Assembly: GCA_002337215.1 (NCBI GenBank)
Contig: DDFO01000050.1
Span: 55,579-62,969 of the forward strand
DNA length: 7,391 nucleotides
Reading direction: 5' to 3'
Source of the DNA: Phycisphaerales bacterium UBA1926
Lineage (GTDB): Bacteria > Planctomycetota > Phycisphaerae > Phycisphaerales > UBA1924
The position numbers and the translations under genes are program-made. The notes beneath the pieces were generated by a model. It did not search any database, was not told where the DNA came from, and saw nothing but the letters and a program-made list of their open reading frames with translations. Shown piece after piece: positions 1 through 6,598 of the stretch; position 1 is the first letter of the stretch; each line of letters begins with the position of its first letter.

Positions 1-2
1 GC

Positions 3-419
3 GGGCCGATCGAGAGCGCCGCCCCGCTCGATGGGCGTGACCTCCGCCCCACGCTCGAGCGTGCTGCAGGCGGCGCGGCCGGCGGATCAACGGCACGCCC
101 GATCGCCGACGATGCTGTCCACCCGGCGCTCTTCTGGGAGCGTGGCCCGGCCGCGGCTCTCCGCGCCGGGCCCTGGAAGATCATCACGACCCCGGGCCGC
201 GAGCCGCTGCTGTACCACATCCCTGCCGACCCGGGTGAGACGACCGATCTCGCCGACGAGCGACCCGACATCGTCGATGGTTATCTCAATCTGCTGACGG
301 CCTGGCGATCGGAGATGGTCGCCCCGCTCTGGACCGAAGGTGAGCGATGGGAACGCAATCAGCTCCACAAACACGATCCCGACGTGCTCGGCCGAGACGC
401 AGAACGTGCGTATCCATAG
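3..419 (+). CDS. Sulfatase, C-terminal part (5' end outside window)
   Basis: The frame is open from the left edge to a TAG at 417-419 and gives 138 residues. It starts with LDGRDLRP, continues through ALFWERG, an ALRAGPWKII strand, LLYHIPADPGETTDLADE and LLTAWRSEM. This is the order seen in the C-terminal subdomain of S1 formylglycine sulfatases (LDGxDLxPxL, FW, hydrophobic-GxxK, LYxLxxDPxExxNL). It lines up with the same region of the complete minus-strand sulfatase in this window (LDGVDLRPFL, ESLFWRW, VVRLGDMKLI, LLFDVEHDISERRNL). The catalytic Cys, metal ligands and signal peptide would lie to the left and cannot be checked. An Ala/Gly-rich stretch (residues 17-24 of the fragment) interrupts the usual spacing between DLRP and ALFW. 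No clear terminator follows. The family call is firm; the substrate is unknown. Confidence 0.85.
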   Translation, partial: GPIESAAPLDGRDLRPTLERAAGGAAGGSTARPIADDAVHPALFWERGPAAALRAGPWKIITTPGREPLLYHIPADPGETTDLADERPDIVDGYLNLLTAWRSEMVAPLWTEGERWERNQLHKHDPDVLGRDAERAYP

Positions 420-503
420 CCCGATAACCACGGGTCATCGCCCCATATCTGCGCCAACCCAGACCGGGAAGCGAAAAAATCTCTGGCTGCCGTCGCTCTT
501 CTG

Positions 504-547
504 TTGCACGTGTTAAGCAATTAACTACCCTATCACTGAGTTATACC
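504..547 (+). promoter_or_regulatory. Candidate promoter/operator island
   Basis: TTGCAC (504-509) is a fair -35-like hexamer, and TATACC (542-547) is a -10-like hexamer, but they are too far apart to form one standard promoter. Between them is the inverted repeat GTTAA-gcaa-TTAAC (512-525), which could be a small operator. The local drop in GC is plain. No standard hexamer pair with 16-18 base spacing fits well, so exact promoter elements are not assigned. Confidence 0.25.
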
Positions 548-630
548 AGCGCGGGAGTCCGCGGTTGGCCGCTCACCTCCCCGGGAGGGCGTCACCGACC
601 CGCACGAGCGCGTGAGATCCGATCGAGAAA

Positions 631-636
631 AAGGAG
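631..636 (+). promoter_or_regulatory. Ribosome binding site AAGGAG
   Basis: AAGGAG lies 8 bases before the ATG at 645. It decides the start of the LamG gene against the in-frame GTG at 612, which has no such site and would place charged residues (MRSDREKGETG) before the signal peptide. Confidence 0.85.
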
Positions 637-644
637 AGACAGGC

Positions 645-1481
645 ATGAAATTCACGACCATGACATGGGCCACGCTGGCCATCACCGCGGGCACCGCCGC
701 CGCCGGCGTATCACCTTGGCGTCAGTTCGACGCGGCCATCGACCCCGCGGGGGACACCGTCTGGGCCAACACGGGCACCGCCCAGACCGGCCAGGCGCAG
801 AACTTCACGTTCGCCGCGCCGCAGACCGCCGTTGCGGTCAGCGATCCCTTCGCGCCCGGCATCACCGCCGCGTACGAGATCGGTACCACGGGTGCCATCG
901 CCGGTGCGAACTGGTCGTTCTTCGGCCAGGCGGGCGGCGGTCGGGCGAACTTCGCGCAGAACTCGTTTGAAGTCTTCTTCCGGGTTGACAACCTCAGCGG
1001 GAACCACCTGATCATGGAGATCGGCGGCTCGGGCGCGGGCGTCAGCCTCGGCATGTCCGATGGCACGCTGACCTGGGCATCCAACCCGGGCGGCGCCGGC
1101 ACCGACACGACCCATGAGGTCAGCACCGGCATCACCACCGGCTGGCACCACGCCGTCGGCGTCTGGAACCGCGACACGCTGAGCACGGCGCTCTACCTCG
1201 ACGGTCAGTTCGCGGGCGACGTCGCCCTCGCGGCCGGCACGACCGGGTGGGTCGGCGGCAACGAAGCGACGCTCGGCGGAGTGAACACATCGGCCGCGAC
1301 GAACATGGACCTCCTGTCGATCACCGAGTTCGACGGCGCCATCGCCGCCTTCAATTACTACAAAGAGGAACTCTCTGCGGCGCAGATCGAGGCGATCTAC
1401 AACGCCAACTTCATCCCCGCCCCGGGGACGATCGCGCTCGTCGCCGCCGCGGGCCTCTGCACCACGCGTCGTCGTCGCTGA
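645..1481 (+). CDS. Secreted LamG-like protein with PEP-CTERM-like tail
   Basis: The product has 278 residues. Residues 1-21 (MKFTTMTWATLAITAGTAAAG) look like a signal peptide. Residues about 25-254 form one LamG/concanavalin A-like beta-sandwich. Its hallmarks are SFEVFFRVDN (107-116), the strand HLIMEIGG, GWHHAVGVWN (166-175), the turn ALYLDGQFAGDV (182-193) and the closing FDGAIAAFNYYKEELSAAQIEAIYNA. The last 22 residues begin PAPGTIALVAAAG, a short hydrophobic helix, and end in RRRR. This is the layout of PEP-CTERM sorting signals, with PAP in place of PEP, which exosortase-type enzymes are known to process. No catalytic residues are recognised, so a binding or surface-structural role is inferred. 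The LamG half is clearly related to the one in the next gene. A strong terminator follows the stop. Confidence 0.88.
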   Translation: MKFTTMTWATLAITAGTAAAGVSPWRQFDAAIDPAGDTVWANTGTAQTGQAQNFTFAAPQTAVAVSDPFAPGITAAYEIGTTGAIAGANWSFFGQAGGGRANFAQNSFEVFFRVDNLSGNHLIMEIGGSGAGVSLGMSDGTLTWASNPGGAGTDTTHEVSTGITTGWHHAVGVWNRDTLSTALYLDGQFAGDVALAAGTTGWVGGNEATLGGVNTSAATNMDLLSITEFDGAIAAFNYYKEELSAAQIEAIYNANFIPAPGTIALVAAAGLCTTRRRR

Positions 1482-1509
1482 TCGAGCGACACATTCGCTG
1501 ACCCTTTCT

Positions 1510-1557
1510 GGGGCCGGCGTCGGCGGTTCTTTTCGCCGATGCCGGCCCCATTTTTCT
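1510..1557 (+). terminator. Intrinsic terminator after the LamG gene
   Basis: A 16-bp stem is formed by 1510-1525 and 1534-1549, with an 8-base loop (GTTCTTTT). All pairs are Watson-Crick except one G-U. A T-run starts at 1551. It sits 28 bases after the LamG stop and only 52 bases before the next start codon. Confidence 0.93.
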
Positions 1558-1598
1558 CCCGCCTGCACCTTTGCCCGGTGATGAAGCTGTCCGGGCTC

Positions 1599-1602
1599 GG
1601 AG
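1599..1602 (+). promoter_or_regulatory. Ribosome binding site GGAG of the large sulfatase
   Basis: GGAG is placed 7 bases before ATG 1610 and 13 bases before ATG 1616. It favours 1610 as the start. A TTG at 1571 in the same frame has no comparable site. Confidence 0.6.
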
Positions 1603-1609
1603 CCGATGT

Positions 1610-4600
1610 ATGCCGATGCAAAGTCTCTCTACGCCCGCGATCGCCCTGTCCGCATGCCTTGTCGGGCTCGCGGGCACCGCCCAGATCTCAGCCGCGGGCG
1701 ATCAGCCAAACGTCCTGCTGATCATCTCCGACGACGCCGGGTGGGCCGACTTCGGCTTCAACGACCAGGGCAACGGGCAGATTCCCACGCCCGCCCTCGA
1801 CTCCATCGCCGCCCGAGGCCGCTGGTTCCGCGCCGCCTACACCGCGCCGGTCTGCAGCCCCAGCCGGGCGCGGATCTTCCTGGGACAGCACGGCCAACGC
1901 ACCGGCTACGACCACAACGGGCCCGACGATCAGGACGCGGGCAACGCGTCCTTCGAGGGGCTCGCGCTCGAAGACGAGACGATCTTCGAACGCATGAACG
2001 ACGCCGGCTACCACGTCGGCTTCTTCGGCAAGTGGCACCAGGGCACCGAGCGTGACGTCGTCAGCGGCAACACGCTCATCACCCCCGGCAACCTCCCGCC
2101 GCGGCACGGCATCGACTACTTCCTCGGGCTCACGTCGGGATCTCGGACGTACTTCACGGGCCAGACCTCGAGCTACGCCCAGCTTCTCCGCGAGCAGACG
2201 CTCGACCCGGTGACCAACCTGGTCATCGACATCAACCGGGAGGGTGACTACCCCGCCAACACCTACATGACCGATCTGCTCGCCGAGGAGGCCGCCGACT
2301 ACATCACCGGCCGCGCCACGCAGCCCGATCCGTTCTTCGCCATCCTCTCCTTCACCGCGCCCCACGGCCCGCTGCAGGCGACCCAGCAGTACTTCGACTT
2401 CGTCGATCAGAACATCCCGGGGCTCACCGGGAACCGCCGGACCTACGCCGCGATGATGGTCGCGATGGACATGGGCGTTCAGACCGTCCTCGACCGGCTC
2501 GACGACCCCAACCAAGACGGAGACACCGCCGACAGCCTGACGGGCGACACCCTCGTCTGCTTCATCAACGACAACGGGGGAGAGACCGCCAACGCCGCCC
2601 GCAACTTCCCCCTCCGCGGCAAAAAGTCCGACACCTTCGACGGCGGCATCCGCGTCATGATGGCAATGGCGGGCCCCGGCGTGCCCGCCACCGGCGCGTC
2701 CTACGACTTCCCCGTCGATTCGTCCGACCTCATGCCGACGTTCCTCGCCGCCGCGGGCAGCCCGCTCGGCCCCGACGATTTCACCGACGGCGTTGACCTC
2801 ATGCCCTTCATCGACGGGACACTGACCGGCCCGCCCCACGCCGATATCTACGTCCGGGGCAACAACCCCATCGTCGCGGGCCTCCGCCGCAGCGACGAGT
2901 GGAAGCTCACCATCGAGAACATCGGGGGACCGTTCCTCTACGACATCGTCGGCAATCCAGGAGAGACCAGCGTCCGCAACCTGGATTTCCCGGCACTCGT
3001 CGACGATCTGACCGACCGCATGACCGCCTACGAGGTCGAGTACGTCAAGCCGCGATGGGGCCCGACGGACTACAACGATTTCGACGGGTTCATCTGGCGC
3101 GCCGCCCAGATCGGCAGCGCCGGGTGGGGTGCGTCCAATGCCTGGGCCGCGGAGGGCGGTTCCCCGGCGACCGCGACCATGTTCGAGCGCGACGGCTACG
3201 CCAACCTCCGCATGACCTTCCCCGGCAGCGGCACGCCCTACACCGCGACCAACACACTCACGCGCCCCAACGCCCTCAGCTTCATCGCCAACGAGATCGT
3301 CTTCAACGGGACCGGCTCGGGCGTCGCCCTCGACGGCCTCCCCGTCCTGCTCGCCGACTCCATCGCCGGCGTCGCGCCCGCGATCCGCATGGACACGGTC
3401 GCACCAGGTGGGACCGGCGACCCGATCGAGATCGCGCTCGATGTCTCCGCCTGGGACGATGTGCTGCTCGAAGGCGACAGCGAGCAGCCGATGCTCCTCT
3501 CCGGGGCATTCCGCGAAGAACGCCCAGCGCAGAGCTACCTCAAGTTCGGTGCGTTCCCGATGACGATCACGGGCGACGTCGAGATCACCGGCGAGTTCTC
3601 TGTCCAGGCAGGCGAGGTGACGGTCCGAGAGACCGGTTCGGTCGCGCCGTCGGTGCTGCTCGTGGAGCACACCGCAACTCTCCGCCTGACCGATCCGGAC
3701 GAGGCGGGGCTGCCCGATTTCATCGGCAACCAGACCGAACTCGCGCTGACATCGCCCGAAGGCGACGGAGCGACGCCTCCCGTCGCCCTCGATTTCGAAG
3801 GTGTCGAAGTCATCGGCTCGCTCACGATCGATGGCACCCCTGTCCCGGGCGACTATTTCGACGCGTCGAACTACCCGACCCGGTTCTCCGGGCCCGGCCG
3901 GCTCCGCATCCGAGGTCCGCTCGACTGCGACGGCGATGTCAACAACGACGGCTACGCCGAGTTCTTCGATACGCTCGCCTACCTCCGTGTCTTCGACGCA
4001 AGCAACGGGTGCGGCGGCGGCGGCCCCGCCCTCCCCCCCGGCATCACCGTCAACATGGAAGCCTGGAACGACCCCGCGGGCGACGGCACCTGGGACCTCG
4101 CCTCACCCGGAACCGACGCCTCCCGCGTCTGGACCTTCGGCGGCAACCTCACACCCGAAACCGTGAGCGATGCGCCGTCGGCGCTCATCGCGTCGGCCTA
4201 CCGATTCCCCGAAGCCGCCGCCTCGGGCGCTGATTACGAAGACCCGTCCCGCTCGCCCAGTTCCATCGAGGTCTGGTTCAACAGCGACAACACAACACCC
4301 GAGCAGATCCTCTGGGAAGCCGGCGGCGGCGCGCGAGGCGCGGCGTTCACCATCGCGAACGGCCAGATCCGCTTCGATGTCCAGAACAGTTCGCCGACCC
4401 CCGTCCGCGTCAGCGCACCGATCACCACAGGCTGGCACCAAGTCGTCGGCACCATCAACATCAACACCGGCGAACTGAATCTCTACCTCGACGGCGCACC
4501 CGCCGGCACCATCAACACCGGCGCGACCGACCGCTGGGCGGGCGGCAACCCGTCGGGGCTGGGCCAGGTCACATCGAGCATGGTCGGCAACCTCACACCC

Positions 4601-4798
4601 GCACCCTTCGCGGGACGCATCGCGATCTACCGCTTCTACAACAACCGCGTCCTCACGCCCGCCCAGGTCGAGCAGGCCTACGACGCCGTGATCGAGGCCA
4701 GCGAGCCCTGCGACCCCGCCGCCGACCTCAACGGTGACGGCACCGTCGACGCAACAGACATCGAGCAGCACATCATCCAACTCATCGGCTGCGAGTAA
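1610..4798 (+). CDS. Multidomain secreted sulfatase with LamG and two dockerin-like modules
   Basis: The product has 1062 residues. Residues 1-30 are a signal peptide ending near QISAAG. Residues about 33-480 form an S1 sulfatase: metal ligands D41-D42 in IISDD, formylglycine motif C82-SPSR, GKWH (140-143), H252 in APHGP, DNGG (321-324) and K338. All expected active-site positions are present, so it should hydrolyse sulfate esters once C82 is converted to formylglycine. Residues about 490-765 are beta-rich and resemble autotransporter-type passenger repeats (MTITGDVEITGEFSVQAGEV). A Cys-bracketed EF-hand module follows (C773-C801; loop D776, N778, D780, E784, D787), then a Gly-rich linker and a LamG domain (about 815-1029; GWHQVVGT, LNLYLDGAPAGT). 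A second Cys-bracketed module ends the protein (C1034-C1061; loop D1039, N1041, D1043, D1047, D1050). Typical sulfatases have 450-600 residues, so about half of this one is accessory. Substrate is unknown; the domain order beyond the sulfatase is by motif reading. Confidence 0.93.
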   Translation: MPMQSLSTPAIALSACLVGLAGTAQISAAGDQPNVLLIISDDAGWADFGFNDQGNGQIPTPALDSIAARGRWFRAAYTAPVCSPSRARIFLGQHGQRTGYDHNGPDDQDAGNASFEGLALEDETIFERMNDAGYHVGFFGKWHQGTERDVVSGNTLITPGNLPPRHGIDYFLGLTSGSRTYFTGQTSSYAQLLREQTLDPVTNLVIDINREGDYPANTYMTDLLAEEAADYITGRATQPDPFFAILSFTAPHGPLQATQQYFDFVDQNIPGLTGNRRTYAAMMVAMDMGVQTVLDRLDDPNQDGDTADSLTGDTLVCFINDNGGETANAARNFPLRGKKSDTFDGGIRVMMAMAGPGVPATGASYDFPVDSSDLMPTFLAAAGSPLGPDDFTDGVDLMPFIDGTLTGPPHADIYVRGNNPIVAGLRRSDEWKLTIENIGGPFLYDIVGNPGETSVRNLDFPALVDDLTDRMTAYEVEYVKPRWGPTDYNDFDGFIWRAAQIGSAGWGASNAWAAEGGSPATATMFERDGYANLRMTFPGSGTPYTATNTLTRPNALSFIANEIVFNGTGSGVALDGLPVLLADSIAGVAPAIRMDTVAPGGTGDPIEIALDVSAWDDVLLEGDSEQPMLLSGAFREERPAQSYLKFGAFPMTITGDVEITGEFSVQAGEVTVRETGSVAPSVLLVEHTATLRLTDPDEAGLPDFIGNQTELALTSPEGDGATPPVALDFEGVEVIGSLTIDGTPVPGDYFDASNYPTRFSGPGRLRIRGPLDCDGDVNNDGYAEFFDTLAYLRVFDASNGCGGGGPALPPGITVNMEAWNDPAGDGTWDLASPGTDASRVWTFGGNLTPETVSDAPSALIASAYRFPEAAASGADYEDPSRSPSSIEVWFNSDNTTPEQILWEAGGGARGAAFTIANGQIRFDVQNSSPTPVRVSAPITTGWHQVVGTININTGELNLYLDGAPAGTINTGATDRWAGGNPSGLGQVTSSMVGNLTPAPFAGRIAIYRFYNNRVLTPAQVEQAYDAVIEASEPCDPAADLNGDGTVDATDIEQHIIQLIGCE

Positions 4799-4803
4799 AC
4801 AGA

Positions 4804-4839
4804 CGCAAATGTGCCACGGCCGTCTCAGCCGTGTTTGCG
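4804..4839. repeat. Bulged hairpin just after the sulfatase stop
   Basis: CGCAAA (4804-4809) pairs with TTTGCG (4834-4839), and CACGGC (4815-4820) pairs with GCCGTG (4828-4833). The loop is 7 bases and there is a 5-base bulge (4810-4814) on the left side. It begins 5 bases after the stop codon and has no T-run, so it may stabilise the mRNA 3' end or be an intergenic repeat unit rather than a terminator. Confidence 0.6.
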
Positions 4840-4863
4840 AACCGGTCACACATGAAACCGTGC

Positions 4864-4892
4864 CACCGACCCGGCTTCCGGGTCGGTGTTTT
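4864..4892 (+). terminator. Intrinsic terminator of the large sulfatase gene
   Basis: A perfect 11-bp stem is formed by CACCGACCCGG (4864-4874) and CCGGGTCGGTG (4878-4888), closed by a 3-base CTT loop and followed by TTTT (4889-4892). It lies 65 bases after the stop. On the minus strand the stem is not followed by T residues, so it should work in one direction only. Confidence 0.88.
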
Positions 4893-4926
4893 ACATCGAT
4901 GGATCTGTCGGCCTGACTTCATAGCA

Positions 4927-5011
4927 GGGTGCCGTGGAGACACCGCAAGGCGGTTTCTCCACGCCCGCATTGACCGGTCATAGAGAAGGCTGCGTTGTCT
5001 CCGTGGCACCC
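4927..5011. repeat. Nested inverted repeat
   Basis: The 16-base arm 4927-4942 (GGGTGCCGTGGAGACA) matches the reverse complement of 4996-5011 at 14 of 16 positions, the two differences being adjacent in the centre. Inside its left part lies a smaller hairpin: CGTGGAGA (4933-4940) with TCTCCACG (4956-4963), one mismatch, then ACCGC (4942-4946) with GCGGT (4950-4954), and an AAG loop. The two structures share bases and are mutually exclusive in RNA. No T-run follows on either strand. Confidence 0.6.
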
Positions 5012-5042
5012 ACGGGGCGCCCCCGGGTATCACGTTCGCACA

Positions 5043-6587
5043 TCAGTCTCTGTTGTCAAACGTCCACGACCCCAGGCTCGGATGCGCCGGCGGGATCAAT
5101 TCAGCCGTCCACGCGCCGAGCGTCTCGTGCAGGATGCCGAACCGGTCCCAGCCCTCGCCGACGCGCACCGTCTCGCCCGCGTCGTTCACCTCGAGCCGGA
5201 TCAGGTTCCGCCGCTCGCTGATGTCGTGCTCGACATCGAACAGCAGGTCGCCCCCGCCCTTCTCTCCGCGTTCGATCAGCTTCATGTCACCGAGCCGGAC
5301 CACGCCGTGGTCGCGCGAATGCCAGCGCCAGAACAGCGACTCGTGCGGCACGCCCTCCGCCTCGCCTGCCAGGAAAGGCCGGAGATCCACCCCGTCCAGC
5401 GGGTGCGTCTCGCGCACCTGCGCCTCCGCTTCGGGCCCCGCCGCCGCGACGATCGTCGCCGCGATGTCCAGCGAACTGATCGGGTGCTCGTACACCGCGC
5501 CCGCGGGTGCAACGCCCGGCCAGCGCACCGCGAACGGAACACGGATCCCGCCCTCGAACTCGCTGCTCTTGAACCCCCGCAGCGGCGTGTTCCGCGACGC
5601 GTTGTTCGTCGCGCCCCCGTTGTCGCTCAGGAAGACCACGATGGTCTCGTCCGCGATCCCGCGGCGATCGATCGCGTCCAGCACGCGTCCGATCCCGTCG
5701 TCCATCGCGCTCACCATCGCCGCGTATGTCCGACGCCTCGTGTTCTTGATGTGCTCGAACCGCGCGAGGTACGCATCGGTTGCCTGCATCGGCGTGTGCG
5801 GCGCGTTGTAGCACAGGTAGAGAAAGAACGGCGCCGCCCCATCGCCAGCACCATCATCACCCGATCCGCCATCCGCCCGGTCGCGGTCGATGAACTCCAC
5901 CGCCCTGTCGCTCAGCTCATCGGTGAGGTACTTCGTCGTCGAGACCCGCACCCCGTTGTCGAGCAGCTTCGTGCGGTACCACGCCCACTGCTTGTTCACC
6001 TCCGACAGATCCTCGAGCGTCAGGTTCTCCGGGAAGTAGTCGTGCCCCCCGGTCAGGAACCCGTAAAACTCATCGAACCCCCGGTCGCGAGGGTGCAGCC
6101 CCGGGAACGTCCCCAGATGCCACTTGCCGATCGCCTTGCTCTCGTACCCCGCGGGCGCGAGCAACTCGGAGATCATCCGCTCGCTGCGCGGCACCCCGTT
6201 GGGGACCGCGGGGTTCACCGTGGGGTTGTTCCCGCACCCGAACCGGTCCTGGTACCGCCCGGTGATCAGCCCCGCCCGGCTCGGGCCGCAGACCGCGCCC
6301 GTCACATACGCCTCGGTGAACCGCACGCCCTCCGCCGCGATCCGGTCGATCGAGGGCGTCGGGATGTCCCGGCAGCCGTTGAACCCGACGTCCGCGTACC
6401 CGAGGTCGTCCGCGAGGATCAGCACGAGGTTCGGCTTCGCGCGGCTCGGCGCCGAGACAGCGGAAACCGCCGACGCCGAACGCTCCGCGTCGGCTGCTTC
6501 GACTGCTCGGACCGCGTCGCCCGCCCCTCCCGTGCCCGCGGCGAGCGCGAGCGAGAGCGCAGCCGTTCCGATGAAATGCCGTGTCAT
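5043..6587 (-). CDS. Secreted S1-family sulfatase
   Basis: The product has 514 residues, normal for the family. The ATG at 6587 follows a GGAG site by 6 bases. Residues 1-23 (MTRHFIGTAALSLALAAGTG...) are a signal peptide, followed by an Ala/Ser-rich linker to about residue 50. The sulfatase core starts at PNLVLILADDLGYADVGFN, with metal ligands D60-D61. The formylglycine motif is C100-GPSR. Other active-site parts are GKWH (154-157), H264 in NAPHTP, SDNGG (321-325) and K340. The C-terminal subdomain (LDGVDLRPFL, MKLIERG, LLFDVEHDISERRNL) is complete. Residues 236-252 are an Asp/Gly-rich insertion between EFIDRDR and PFFLYLCYN that is probably a surface loop. It lies 11 bases after the GH16 gene and is most likely co-transcribed, so it may desulfate the glycan the GH16 enzyme cleaves. 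The protein requires a formylglycine-generating activity, not encoded here. Substrate is not known. Confidence 0.95.
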   Translation of the reverse strand: MTRHFIGTAALSLALAAGTGGAGDAVRAVEAADAERSASAVSAVSAPSRAKPNLVLILADDLGYADVGFNGCRDIPTPSIDRIAAEGVRFTEAYVTGAVCGPSRAGLITGRYQDRFGCGNNPTVNPAVPNGVPRSERMISELLAPAGYESKAIGKWHLGTFPGLHPRDRGFDEFYGFLTGGHDYFPENLTLEDLSEVNKQWAWYRTKLLDNGVRVSTTKYLTDELSDRAVEFIDRDRADGGSGDDGAGDGAAPFFLYLCYNAPHTPMQATDAYLARFEHIKNTRRRTYAAMVSAMDDGIGRVLDAIDRRGIADETIVVFLSDNGGATNNASRNTPLRGFKSSEFEGGIRVPFAVRWPGVAPAGAVYEHPISSLDIAATIVAAAGPEAEAQVRETHPLDGVDLRPFLAGEAEGVPHESLFWRWHSRDHGVVRLGDMKLIERGEKGGGDLLFDVEHDISERRNLIRLEVNDAGETVRVGEGWDRFGILHETLGAWTAELIPPAHPSLGSWTFDNRD

Positions 6588-6593
6588 GCGTGT

Positions 6594-6597
6594 CTCC
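6594..6597 (-). promoter_or_regulatory. Ribosome binding site GGAG of the minus-strand sulfatase
   Basis: On the minus strand the order is TAA (stop of the GH16 gene), CGGAGACACGC, ATG. The whole gap between the two genes is essentially this binding site and its 6-base spacer, which supports the start at 6587 and one polycistronic mRNA. Confidence 0.85.
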
Positions 6598-6598
6598 G

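Larger units (their letters stand above)
420..644. other. Intergenic region upstream of the LamG gene
   Basis: These 225 bases hold no convincing gene. The first half has no strong terminator for the upstream sulfatase; only a 4-bp CCCG/CGGG stem is visible just after its stop. An AT-rich island at about 504-546 stands out against the GC-rich surroundings and is the likeliest promoter area for the next gene. From about 547 the sequence is GC-rich again and contains a CCTCCC-C-GGGAGG palindrome (576-588), so the 5' leader could be structured. A candidate GTG at 612 lies in frame with the next gene but has no ribosome binding site. Confidence 0.6.
4799..5042. other. Convergent intergenic region rich in inverted repeats
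   Basis: The 244 bases between the two converging transcription units contain no credible gene. They hold four dyad structures, listed separately, plus a perfect 10-base palindrome TGACCGGTCA (4971-4980) and the palindrome GGGCGCCC near the right side. The only hairpin with a following T-run serves the plus-strand sulfatase. No T-run terminator is visible for the minus-strand operon in this stretch. Confidence 0.7.

Noticed and set aside
528..546. Resemblance of CCCTATCACTGAGTTATA to the tet operator
   Set aside because: Only the left half is similar and the right half does not complete the dyad; no TetR-type gene is in the window.
612..644. GTG start giving an 11-residue longer LamG protein
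   Set aside because: It lacks a binding site and would put a charged stretch before the signal peptide, while ATG 645 has AAGGAG at ideal spacing.
711..1568. Minus-strand open frame of 285 codons opposite the LamG gene
   Set aside because: It runs through the intrinsic terminator, has no motifs and is Arg/Gly/Ala-biased; the plus-strand LamG protein explains the region.
1571..1609. TTG start giving a 13-residue longer large sulfatase
   Set aside because: It would add a charged leader (GDEAVRARSR) before the signal peptide, has no clear binding site and starts 14 bases after the terminator T-run.
1688..3670. Long minus-strand open frame (660 codons) opposite the large sulfatase
   Set aside because: Its product is an Arg/Gly/Val/Glu-rich sequence without family motifs, and it lies antisense to a sulfatase with a full active site. 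GC-rich third positions keep this opposite frame open.
2899..4233. Plus-strand open frame of 444 codons in another frame of the large sulfatase
   Set aside because: It is extremely Arg-rich and overlaps the real gene in the same direction; it is a composition shadow.
4933..4963. Hairpin as a terminator for the minus-strand operon
   Set aside because: On the minus strand the stem is followed by GCACCC rather than a T-run, so it lacks the intrinsic terminator signature.
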